Shown here: positions 8,008 to 14,204 of the stretch, in pieces
Numbering within the stretch: position 1 is the first letter of the stretch
Layout of the letters: every line of letters starts with the position of its first letter
Origin: Prevotella sp. UBA746
Lineage (GTDB): Bacteria; Bacteroidota; Bacteroidia; Bacteroidales; Bacteroidaceae
Reading direction: 5' to 3'
Length of the DNA stretch: 14,231 nt
NCBI GenBank assembly: GCA_002298545.1
Contig: DBKQ01000095.1
Span: 1,321-15,551 of the forward strand
Notes under the pieces: generated by a model
Database searches by the model: none
Told to the model about the DNA's origin: nothing
The model's input: the letters and a program-made list of their open reading frames with translations, nothing else
Position numbers and translations under genes: made by a program

Positions 8008-8038
8008 GATATACTTCAAAGTGAAGTAAGATATACTT
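8001..8038. repeat. 22-bp period duplication including the second skp stop codon
   Basis: gaagtaagatatactt occurs at 8001-8016 and again at 8023-8038, with identical sequence and a 22-bp period. The first copy contains the last codons and TAA of the gene. The interval also holds a small inverted repeat, acttca/tgaagt. Confidence 0.9.
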
Positions 8039-8077
8039 GCATATAGAGTATTTGACTTACGCATATCTGATACGGAG

Positions 8078-8136
8078 TGTGTCAAAAGTTGGGATTGCGC
8101 TTGATTGCTCCTTGCTTTTGACACATTTTTGTTTTT
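8078..8136 (+). terminator. Intrinsic terminator after the second skp gene
   Basis: An 11-bp perfect stem, tgtgtcaaaag (8078-8088) with cttttgacaca (8115-8125), encloses a 26-nt loop and is followed by tttttgttttt. On the other strand the hairpin is followed by ctccg, so it works for the + strand. The large loop leaves some doubt about efficiency. Confidence 0.75.
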
Positions 8137-8167
8137 AAGGGGAACACTACCTTTAAAAGGGTAAAGG

Positions 8168-8211
8168 TATAATTTAGATCCAAGAAAAGTATAATTTAGA
8201 TCCAAGAAAAG
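8168..8211. repeat. Perfect 22-bp tandem duplication at the third skp ribosome-binding region
   Basis: Two identical 22-bp units, 8168-8189 and 8190-8211, each beginning tataatttag and ending aagaaaag. The second ends 2 bp before ATG 8214, so the A-rich ribosome-entry region itself is duplicated. Confidence 0.95.
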
Positions 8212-8213
8212 AA

Positions 8214-8717
8214 ATGAAAAAGACTATTCTCTTGCTCTTTGCCATAGTTTTTGCCGCAATGGCAAATGCACAGGAACTGAAATTCGCTTATTTCAGTTAT
8301 GATACTGCACTGAAGTCTATGCCCGATTACGGACTGGCTCTTGTCAATGTTGACAAGCTGCGCACACAGTATGACAACGAGATTAAGCGTGCCGAGAACG
8401 AGTTTAATGCTAAATACGAAGACTTTCTCGAAAACCAGCGTTCTCTTGCACCAGCCATTCTCGACAAGCGACAGGCTGAGCTACAGGAAATGCTGCAAAA
8501 GAACCTGAAATTCAAGGAGGAAGCGAAGCGACTGCTCAAGCAGGCTGAGGACGATGCCTACACTCCGCTCAAGAACAAACTGAATGCTGCGGTAAAGAAA
8601 ATCGGTGCCGAGCGTGGCTATGCCTTTATCCTCAACACCGACAACAATGCCTGTCCGTATGTTGACAGCACTAAGGGCGACGACATCAGCGTCTTGATTG
8701 AGGATGCCGTGAAATAA
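8214..8717 (+). CDS. Skp/OmpH family periplasmic chaperone, third of three
   Basis: 167 residues. Signal peptide MKKTILLLFAIVFAAMANAQ, cut near residue 19 (ANA-QE). The mature protein opens ELKFAYFSYDTALKSMPDY, the usual first strand. A charged coiled coil follows at ~45-125 (Lys/Glu/Arg instead of the Gln-rich coil of its neighbour), then GYAFILNTDNNACPYVDS, with one Cys near the end. Same predicted role in outer-membrane protein delivery. I find no clear consensus promoter between the upstream terminator and this gene, so it may depend on read-through or on a divergent promoter. It is followed 91 bp later by murI. Confidence 0.9.
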   Translation: MKKTILLLFAIVFAAMANAQELKFAYFSYDTALKSMPDYGLALVNVDKLRTQYDNEIKRAENEFNAKYEDFLENQRSLAPAILDKRQAELQEMLQKNLKFKEEAKRLLKQAEDDAYTPLKNKLNAAVKKIGAERGYAFILNTDNNACPYVDSTKGDDISVLIEDAVK

Positions 8718-8733
8718 TCATCAACCTCTATCG

Positions 8734-8795
8734 GAACAACAACGATATTAGATTACTTTTAATATCTGAACAACATCGATATTAGGTCATTTTTA
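8734..8795. repeat. Imperfect 34-bp tandem duplication before murI
   Basis: gaacaaca-cgatattag occurs at 8734 and again at 8768 (34-bp period), with four mismatches over the first 28 bases. It fills most of the gap between the third skp gene and murI. The tacttttA at 8754 is one base short of a -7 box and is not called. Confidence 0.75.
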
Positions 8796-8808
8796 TAAAA
8801 AAACAATT

Positions 8809-9645
8809 ATGAAACTCTCAGATATTTCCGGACCTATAGGAGTGTTCGACTCTGGATACGGCGGACTCACTATCCTTCACCAGATGCGACAGATGCTGCC
8901 GCAATACGACTATCTGTATCTTGGCGACAATGCGCGCGCTCCGTATGGTCCGCGCTCTTTCGACATAGTGTATCAGTTTACGCTCGAAGCAGTACAGAAA
9001 CTCTTCAGTATGGGTTGCCACCTTGTTATTCTCGCCTGCAATACGGCATCGGCAAAGGCTCTGAGAAGCATTCAGCAAAACGACCTGCCGAAGATTGACC
9101 CGGAAAGGAGAGTTCTCGGCGTAATACGCCCCACGGCGGAATGTATCGGGAAAATAACCCAGACGCGCCATGTTGGCATCTTTGCCACCGTGGGCACGAT
9201 AAAGAGCGAAAGCTATGTGCTGGAGATACAGAAGCTGTATCCCGACATCACGGTAACGGGCGAGCCGTGCCCTATGTGGGTGCCGCTGATTGAAAACAAC
9301 GAGTATGACAGTCCGGGTGCCGACTATTTCGTGGAGAAGCGCGTGAGCAACCTGTTACGCAAAGACCCGCAAATAGACTCCATCATCCTTGGCTGCACCC
9401 ACTATCCTCTGCTTATTGGCAAAATACTTAAATATGTGCCGCGTGGCGTGAGAATTATTCCACAAGGGGAGTATGTGGCAAACAGCTTGAAGGATTACCT
9501 AAACCGTCACCCCGAAATGGAGAAGAAATGCTCAAAAAACGGAACTTGCCATTATCTCACCACCGAGAGCACCGACAAGTTTCAGGAGTCTGCACAGCTG
9601 TTCCTTCACGAGAATGTTGATGTAGAAAAGGTTACTCTCGAATAA
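8809..9645 (+). CDS. murI: Glutamate racemase
   Basis: 278 residues, within the normal range. It interconverts L- and D-glutamate in the cytosol to supply D-Glu for peptidoglycan. Motifs: IGVFDSGYGGLT near the N-terminus with Asp14 and Ser15; LGDNARAPYG at 38-47; ACNTASA with the first catalytic Cys at 77; and GCTHYPLL with the second catalytic Cys at 196 and the adjacent His. Both catalytic cysteines are intact. The C-terminus ends with a less conserved extension containing Cys residues (KKCSKNGTCHYL). It follows the Skp genes, as I recall for Bacteroidales. The start is preceded by an A-rich tract (aaaaaaacaatt). Confidence 0.96.
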   Translation: MKLSDISGPIGVFDSGYGGLTILHQMRQMLPQYDYLYLGDNARAPYGPRSFDIVYQFTLEAVQKLFSMGCHLVILACNTASAKALRSIQQNDLPKIDPERRVLGVIRPTAECIGKITQTRHVGIFATVGTIKSESYVLEIQKLYPDITVTGEPCPMWVPLIENNEYDSPGADYFVEKRVSNLLRKDPQIDSIILGCTHYPLLIGKILKYVPRGVRIIPQGEYVANSLKDYLNRHPEMEKKCSKNGTCHYLTTESTDKFQESAQLFLHENVDVEKVTLE

Positions 9646-9656
9646 CATATACACAA

Positions 9657-9724
9657 CAATATCAATAGCGTATATAAAAACAATATAAATAGCGTATATA
9701 CAATAATATAAATAACGTATACAC
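9657..9724. repeat. Tandem repeat of about 22 bp, three copies, after murI
   Basis: Units starting caata recur at 9657, 9681 and 9701, each containing aata(g/a)cgtata. The spacings are 24 and 20 bp, so the period is approximate. The 9646-10135 gap also holds an inverted-repeat cluster (9747-9781) and a promoter-hairpin-terminator unit (9883-10039). Confidence 0.75.
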
Positions 9725-9746
9725 GCCAACATGAAGTTATAGCTTA

Positions 9747-9781
9747 TTGACAAGATGATTTTGTCAACTCCGCTTGTCAAC
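9747..9781. repeat. Triple TTGACAA/TTGTCAA inverted and direct repeats
   Basis: ttgacaag (9747-9754) can pair with ttgtcaa (9761-9767, 7 bp) or with cttgtcaa (9773-9780, 8 bp), giving two exclusive hairpins. ttgtcaac is also a direct repeat (9761 and 9774). It could be a binding site or an RNA switch downstream of murI; neither is proven. No T-tract follows. Confidence 0.55.
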
Positions 9782-9882
9782 CAACAATACTTCTGCTATA
9801 TATGACGCTTACAAAGGAAGTCTTTTATCAAAAAGTCATATTTTTTTATCAGTTAATATAGCCGACAGGGAATGGACTTTAA

Positions 9883-9890
9883 TATCTTTG
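9883..9890 (+). promoter_or_regulatory. Bacteroidetes-type -7 box for a candidate RNA or leader
   Basis: tatctttg matches TAnnTTTG. The -33 region (about 9860) has no TTTG, so only half the promoter is supported. Transcription would begin near 9897. Confidence 0.5.
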
Positions 9891-9896
9891 CATTGC

Positions 9897-10039
9897 TTTT
9901 AAGCAAGATAGCAGATATATCGGCTGTTCTTCCCGAATAGGAAGACGGCACAAGATAAAAGGAATATTGTTAGTTAGTATTAATTGAGCAGGTATAAGCA
10001 TGTGTGGCTTGAGGGAAGTCGTACATGCTTCATTTTTTT
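9897..10039 (+). ncRNA. Candidate small RNA or terminated leader, ~143 nt
   Basis: The unit is a -7 box (9883-9890), a hairpin at 9923-9949 (gctgt plus cttcc pairing with ggaag plus acggc, one bulge, loop cgaata) and a strong terminator (9996-10039). There is no credible ORF inside; a 109-codon frame starting at 10000 begins in the terminator and overlaps the next gene out of frame. It ends about 96 nt before the pseudouridine synthase gene, so it could be a free small RNA or an attenuated leader of that gene. I recognise no known RNA family. Confidence 0.45.
9996..10039 (+). terminator. Strong intrinsic terminator, 15-bp stem
   Basis: Bases 9996-10010 pair with 10016-10030 over 15 positions, including three G-U wobbles, with a 5-nt loop (gaggg), followed by ca and seven T (10033-10039). 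The wobble positions would be A-C mismatches in the opposite transcript, which points to + strand RNA. Confidence 0.8.
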
Positions 10040-10135
10040 CATCAGTTTCAATCAGCAGATATCATTACAAAATGGTTTTCGAAGTAATGCAAATGATGCT
10101 GCCCATATACTTAAAAATTATCGGAAAAGGAAAAT

Positions 10136-11755
10136 ATGAAAAGATTTCATTTATTGAATACGGATATAACCCCTCCACAACGCTTTACATATCCCTTCAA
10201 CTATACTCCGCATCCCCTTTGCATAAAGGCGGTAGAACAGCTACGGGAGTATATCGGCAGCAAGGTGGAATGGAAGGAAGAGACAGAAAGGGGAAAGATG
10301 TTCGGCGTACTGGTAGTAAGGGATGCTAAAGGAAGTATCGGGTTCCTTGCTGCTTATTCAGGACTTCTCGCCGGACGAAACGACTTACCGTATTTTGTGC
10401 CTCCGGTATACGACAGTCAGCAGCCCGACGGATATTTCAAGACTCATGAACGGGAAATATCGGCAATAAATGATGAGATAAAGACATTACAGAATGACGA
10501 AGAACTCATATCGCTGCGACATAAACTAAGCGACGCCGAGAAAAAGGCAGAAGAGGAAATCTCGGAGTTCAAGGCATTAATGGCTGCCTCGAAGGATAGA
10601 AGAGACGAGCTGAGAAAAGGTTCCGAGCCGCTGTCGGATGATATTGAAGCCGAGATGATACGCGAGAGTCAATACCAAAAGGCGGAACTGAAGAGAATTA
10701 GGAAACGCAACCAGGAAACTATCGATGAGATAAAGAAGTCGGTGGAAGATAAGGAAACGGCAATATCCCATTTGAAGAAAAAAAGAAAGACTCTCTCCGA
10801 CTCCCTTCAGCATTGGCTCTTCCGGCAGTATGACATGCTGAATGCCAAGGGTGAGCACCGTAACCTTTGCCGCATCTTTGCCGATACCCCACAGGGAGTA
10901 CCGCCGTCGGGAGCCGGCGACTGCTGTGCACCGAAACTATTACAGTATGCCTATCAGCAAAACATGAATCCACTCTGCATGGCTGAATTCTGGTGGGGAC
11001 AGTCGCCGAAGCGCGAGATACGCCACCACCTTCACTTCTATCCTGCATGCCGAAGCAAATGCAAGCCGATACTCGGGTTTATGCTACAGGGACTCGACGT
11101 TGATCCCGACCCTCACGACTCGGGCAACAGCAGCATGGCTCTGACGATAAAATACGAAGACGAGGATATCGTTGTAGTGAGCAAACCGTCGGGAATGTTG
11201 TCGATGCCGGGACTTGTCGAGAGGGAGTGCGTGGCCGACGTGCTGAAGAAGGAATTGGGAGACGGATACTATATGCCTGCCCACCGACTGGATATGGACA
11301 CCAGCGGACTGCTCGTTGTGGCAAGGAACGAAGAGTCTCTGCGACGGCTTCACGAACAGTTTGCCGCCCGCGAAGTGGAGAAACGGTACACGGCAGTGCT
11401 CGACGGCACGGCAGACATTCCGCGCCACGGCTTTATCCGCCTGCCGCTGTCGGCAGACGAGAACGACCGTCCGCGACAGGTGGTAGACAGGGAAGGCGGA
11501 AAGACTGCCGTTACGGAATATACGGTAGAGCGAACAGACAACGAGAAGACTTACATAAAACTCATCCCCCATACCGGCAGGACACACCAGCTGCGGGTGC
11601 ATTGCGCCCATGCCGACGGACTTGCCATGCCGATATCGGGCGACCGACTGTATGGACACCCCTCCGGTAACCGACTGATGCTCCATGCCGAATATCTCAG
11701 TTTCCGTCATCCAACGACGGGAAAAAGGCTGATATTCTCCGATGAGATAGAGTAA
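10136..11755 (+). CDS. RluA-family RNA pseudouridine synthase with long N-terminal extension
   Basis: 539 residues. Residues ~333-539 are the catalytic domain: IVVVSKPSGMLSMPG, the HRLDMDTSGLL motif with catalytic Asp386, and HTGRTHQLRVH near the end. It converts uridine to pseudouridine in rRNA or tRNA; the target base cannot be read from sequence. The N-terminal ~330 residues are not found in ordinary RluA/C/D enzymes. They comprise a ~100-residue domain, a charged coiled coil at ~110-235 and a conserved-looking segment with Cys263, Cys264, EFWWG, HHLHFYPAC (Cys305) and Cys309, which could bind a metal. I recall enzymes with this layout in gamma-proteobacteria and Bacteroidetes, so it is an established subfamily and not a chance fusion. 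There is no S4 domain. The start at ATG 10136 follows an A-rich tract. Confidence 0.9.
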   Translation: MKRFHLLNTDITPPQRFTYPFNYTPHPLCIKAVEQLREYIGSKVEWKEETERGKMFGVLVVRDAKGSIGFLAAYSGLLAGRNDLPYFVPPVYDSQQPDGYFKTHEREISAINDEIKTLQNDEELISLRHKLSDAEKKAEEEISEFKALMAASKDRRDELRKGSEPLSDDIEAEMIRESQYQKAELKRIRKRNQETIDEIKKSVEDKETAISHLKKKRKTLSDSLQHWLFRQYDMLNAKGEHRNLCRIFADTPQGVPPSGAGDCCAPKLLQYAYQQNMNPLCMAEFWWGQSPKREIRHHLHFYPACRSKCKPILGFMLQGLDVDPDPHDSGNSSMALTIKYEDEDIVVVSKPSGMLSMPGLVERECVADVLKKELGDGYYMPAHRLDMDTSGLLVVARNEESLRRLHEQFAAREVEKRYTAVLDGTADIPRHGFIRLPLSADENDRPRQVVDREGGKTAVTEYTVERTDNEKTYIKLIPHTGRTHQLRVHCAHADGLAMPISGDRLYGHPSGNRLMLHAEYLSFRHPTTGKRLIFSDEIE

Positions 11756-11775
11756 GACTCTCCGATGAAATAGAG
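11736..11775. repeat. 23-bp duplication including the pseudouridine synthase stop codon
   Basis: tctccgatgagatagag (11736-11752) recurs as tctccgatgaaatagag (11759-11775), with one mismatch and a 23-bp period. The first copy is the coding end, followed by the stop TAA at 11753-11755. Confidence 0.9.
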
Positions 11776-11849
11776 CGCCAACGACTTCATGAGAATAAGC
11801 ATTATAAATGATATTTATATGATGATAGAAAAAAACAATTGGATAAAAC

Positions 11850-11880
11850 TTTGAGCCGATTTCTTTTTTGCATAACTTTG
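11850..11880 (+). promoter_or_regulatory. Consensus promoter of the rubrerythrin gene
   Basis: tttg at 11850-11853, a spacer of exactly 19 bp and taactttg at 11873-11880 match the Bacteroidetes consensus in full. Transcription should begin near 11887, giving a leader of about 92 nt. No peroxide-regulator site is recognisable. Confidence 0.85.
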
Positions 11881-11978
11881 CATCAAACAAGAAGGGAAAC
11901 ACATTCTGTCCGAAGAGACAAGACAAATGCGAGGAGGACCTTCAATAAGTAATACAAAACAAAAAAATACAAAACATT

Positions 11979-12533
11979 ATGAAGAAGAAATTTATCTGCA
12001 CCGTTTGCGGTTACGTTTATGAGGGTGACGCTGCTCCAGAGCAGTGCCCGGTTTGCAAAGCTCCAGCTTCAAAGTTCAAGGAAATGAAAGAAGGCGAGGA
12101 GGAAGAGTTTGCTACAGTTCACGAACTTGCTGCTGCACGCAAGGAGAATGCTGACGCAGAGATGATCAAGGACTTGGAGACCCACTTCAATGGTGAGTGT
12201 GGCGAAGTCGGCATGTATCTTGCCATGAGCCGTCAGGCTGACCGCGAGGGCTACCCTGAGATTGCCGAGGCTTTCAAGCGTTACGCTTTCGAGGAAGCAG
12301 AGCACGCTTCTAAATTTGCAGAGCTCCTTGGCGATGTTCTGAAGGATACAAAGAGTAACCTTGAGGCTCGTATCGCTGCAGAGCGCGGCGCTTGTGCCGA
12401 CAAGTTCCGTATCGCCCGCAACGCAAAGGCTGCCGGCATGGACGCTACTCACGATACCGTTCATGAAATGGCTAAGGACGAGGCTCGCCACTGCGCCGGC
12501 TTCGAGGGTCTCTACAAGAGATACTTTAAATAA
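11979..12533 (+). CDS. Reverse rubrerythrin (N-terminal rubredoxin, C-terminal ferritin-like di-iron domain)
   Basis: 184 residues. Residues 1-35 form a rubredoxin domain with the Fe(SCys)4 ligands Cys7, Cys10, Cys23 and Cys26 (CTVCGYVY...CPVC). Residues ~55-184 form a ferritin-like four-helix domain with di-iron motifs: Glu in HFNGECGE, EAEH with Glu106 and His109, and DEARH with Glu168 and His171. The rubredoxin precedes the di-iron domain, the reverse of classical rubrerythrin. Such proteins reduce H2O2 (and O2) in anaerobes using electrons from NAD(P)H through a reductase not encoded here; databases often name them NADH peroxidase. It has its own near-consensus promoter and a terminator, so it is probably monocistronic. 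Codons such as gct, cgt and aag dominate, suggesting high expression. Confidence 0.94.
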   Translation: MKKKFICTVCGYVYEGDAAPEQCPVCKAPASKFKEMKEGEEEEFATVHELAAARKENADAEMIKDLETHFNGECGEVGMYLAMSRQADREGYPEIAEAFKRYAFEEAEHASKFAELLGDVLKDTKSNLEARIAAERGACADKFRIARNAKAAGMDATHDTVHEMAKDEARHCAGFEGLYKRYFK

Positions 12534-12555
12534 ACAACAATAAAGCTAAAAATGG

Positions 12556-12593
12556 AAAATCCCCAGACGAATTGTTTCGCCCGGGGATTTTTT
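12556..12593. terminator. Bidirectional intrinsic terminator between convergent genes
   Basis: aaaatcccc (12556-12564) pairs with ggggatttt (12583-12591) over 9 bp, with cgaa/ttcg inside the loop. T-runs exist on both strands (tttttt on +, a matching run of A upstream giving ttttcc on -). It sits 22 bp after the rubrerythrin stop and touches the stop of the - strand gene, so it probably serves both. Confidence 0.85.
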
Positions 12594-13116
12594 ATTGTTC
12601 CACTTCCTTAAACTTCATACCGTTTCCATAATTCTTGTTGAGCTCCTTCTCCAGAGCATCCTTGTCGAAGACGCTCTTTACCGGTCCGCTTTGCGTCAGG
12701 TCAACGCCATAGAACTGGAATCCGTTTCCGTCTGCCTCAACGATATTCACTGCCGTAGGGTTCTTCTTCAGCTTCGGGAACACGAGAGTTATAAAGCGCT
12801 GTCCGTCAAATTCCATCTTGTCGGCGTCGGTAAGTCCCTTTATGAACTTCAACTTATAAGTCTTGTTGTTCGTCTGGTCAACAAGAGCAATATTTTTTGT
12901 ATTCACAAAATCCACCTTTGCCGTATTGTAAACCAGCTTAACCATCGTTATCGTACTGCCATAAGTAACAGATGCTATGCGACAGTATTCGGTGTTGCTG
13001 CTCTCAACATTCGGATAGGTAACATCTGTTAGAGTGAACTTGTCAGTTCCTGCCACGGCGCATACTGATGTTAGCACCACGGCGATAATCATTGTGAAAA
13101 ATCTTTTTGCGTTCAT
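12592..13116 (-). CDS. Exported protein of unknown function
   Basis: 174 residues. A signal peptide (MNAKRFFTMIIAVVLTSVCAVAG) is probably cut at residues 22-23; there is no lipobox Cys in the right place, so it is likely periplasmic. The mature part has alternating strands (KFTLTDVTYPNVE, TITMVKLVYN, IALVDQTNNKTYKLKFIKG, RFITLVFPKL), suggesting a beta-sandwich, and a Lys/Asn-rich helical C-terminus (ALEKELNKNYG). I do not recognise a family. It lies 29 bp downstream of the lipoprotein gene on the same strand with no promoter match between them, so the two are probably one operon ending at the shared terminator. Confidence 0.8.
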   Translation of the reverse strand: MNAKRFFTMIIAVVLTSVCAVAGTDKFTLTDVTYPNVESSNTEYCRIASVTYGSTITMVKLVYNTAKVDFVNTKNIALVDQTNNKTYKLKFIKGLTDADKMEFDGQRFITLVFPKLKKNPTAVNIVEADGNGFQFYGVDLTQSGPVKSVFDKDALEKELNKNYGNGMKFKEVEQ

Positions 13117-13145
13117 TGTTGTTATATTTTTTGTTTGTTATAATC

Positions 13146-13706
13146 CTATTCCTTAGGACTGACACTTCTTACCGGCATCTGAGCCTGGTTGTTGCCTTTA
13201 GCCTTCGGCATTGCCGGAGCATAATAGTAGTCATCGTCCCAGTCGTATCCGTTCCAGTCGTAATCACCCCAGTCTGGCGATGAAGTCTTTCTGAGTCTGA
13301 AATACTGAGTATTCCTTCCGTCATCGATATACCCCGTAAAGTAGTAGTCGTCCATACTATACTGAGAGATATAATAAGTTACCCCTTCCTTGCGCGAGTA
13401 AATCTGAATCTCTCCGTTATATACCTGCCAGTCAATGCGGCTGGAATAATAGTCCCAAGGCGCATTGCTGTAGTAGTCAATCCAGTAACCGGTACCCTTG
13501 GCATATCTGTATGGATCCTTGTCGAAAGCCAGTACGGAGGAGCTTGCCTTGTATACCCTGCCGTTGTATTCACTCTGTATATACATATTTCCCTGCCATA
13601 CGCCTGCAAGGTTGTATGCAATATTCTCATCATCGTCGCAACTCGTAATTGTTGTAACCATAAATGCCATCATCAGGACAGCAAAGATTGTGTATAGCTT
13701 TTTCAT
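13146..13706 (-). CDS. Lipoprotein with lipocalin-like fold, unknown function
   Basis: 186 residues. The lipoprotein signal MKKLYTIFAVLMMAFMV ends in lipobox ITSC with the lipidated Cys23, followed by DDDE, an acidic pattern typical of surface-exposed Bacteroidetes lipoproteins. LAGVWQGNMY (33-42) resembles the Gly-x-Trp opening of lipocalin-like domains, and the rest is rich in aromatic strands, so a small beta-barrel is likely. Near the C-terminus is a low-complexity tract of Asp, Trp and Tyr at 145-162 (DWGDYDWNGYDWDDDYYY), followed by a basic, Pro/Gln-rich tail. First gene of the - strand pair, with its own promoter at 13784-13815. The ligand is unknown. Confidence 0.82.
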   Translation of the reverse strand: MKKLYTIFAVLMMAFMVTTITSCDDDENIAYNLAGVWQGNMYIQSEYNGRVYKASSSVLAFDKDPYRYAKGTGYWIDYYSNAPWDYYSSRIDWQVYNGEIQIYSRKEGVTYYISQYSMDDYYFTGYIDDGRNTQYFRLRKTSSPDWGDYDWNGYDWDDDYYYAPAMPKAKGNNQAQMPVRSVSPKE

Positions 13707-13783
13707 AATGAAGTATGTCTTTAAAGGTTTGTAAATGGCAACCCCGAATAATTCCGGGAAGTCCGCCTTTGATTAACACGATG

Positions 13784-13815
13784 CAAATTTACACCATCAC
13801 AAATAAAAATGCAAA
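13784..13815 (-). promoter_or_regulatory. Promoter of the - strand lipoprotein operon
   Basis: Read on the - strand: TTTG (complement of caaa 13812-13815), a 20-bp spacer and TAAATTTG (complement of caaattta 13784-13791), a full consensus match. Transcription should begin near 13777, giving a leader of about 70 nt that contains a small hairpin (cccg...cggg, 13743-13758). An inverted repeat taggga-aa-tcccta (13837-13850) lies 21 bp upstream of the -33 element and could be a binding site. Confidence 0.75.
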
Positions 13816-13982
13816 TATAAAATCCATAAACTTTAATAGGGAAATCCCTAAAGACATAAAGCTGCCATGTTTCAGTTTTTCACAATAACGACGAAAAAGT
13901 TCTTGTTTTTATGTTATACAACACATTTACACATAAAATTGAAAGATTTTACAACATAGATATAACATTTTATCATTAAGTA

Positions 13983-14014
13983 TTTCGTATATTAGATTAA
14001 AAGCATTACTTTTG
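13983..14014 (+). promoter_or_regulatory. Promoter of a candidate RNA or leader near the right edge
   Basis: tttc (13983-13986, one base off TTTG), a 20-bp spacer and tacttttg (14007-14014, exact TAnnTTTG). Transcription should begin near 14021. The 13816-13982 stretch upstream is AT-rich and shows nothing else but the inverted repeat at 13837-13850. Confidence 0.65.
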
Positions 14015-14020
14015 CAACCG

Positions 14021-14148
14021 ACAACACGACACACATATTGTATGACTGTTTAACGCATTTGTGTATAGTGAGTTTTTCAGTCATACTATAAACACAAGCG
14101 CAAATATCAAAGAGTCTGTGGGATATTCTTCCGGCAGACTCTTTTTTT
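14021..14148 (+). ncRNA. Candidate small RNA or attenuator leader, ~128 nt, with alternative hairpins
   Basis: Between promoter and terminator, gtatgactg (14040-14048) pairs perfectly with cagtcatac (14078-14086). An exclusive alternative pairs cgcatttgtgt (14054-14064) with acacaagcg (14092-14100), two bases bulged, stacked on atagt/actat (14065-14069 with 14085-14089). The only ATG-initiated frame is three codons (14042). It may be a regulated leader of a gene starting near 14205 or a free small RNA. I recognise no known family. Confidence 0.45.
14111..14148 (+). terminator. Intrinsic terminator of the candidate RNA
   Basis: agagtctg (14111-14118) pairs with cagactct (14135-14142), with an inner gg/cc pair, followed by seven T (14142-14148). 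On the opposite strand the following bases are ttgata, a poor tract, so it acts on + strand RNA. Confidence 0.8.
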
Positions 14149-14204
14149 CACCAAAGAATAAACTCAGCTTTGTGATTAGTTTAAAAAAAAACAATTCAAC
14201 CTGT

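Noticed and set aside
10000..10329. 109-codon + strand frame between murI and the pseudouridine synthase
   Set aside because: It starts inside a terminator hairpin and overlaps the real gene out of frame. No domain character.
11084..11926. 280-codon - strand frame opposite the pseudouridine synthase gene
   Set aside because: Antisense shadow of a gene with clear catalytic motifs. No recognisable domain and no - strand promoter.
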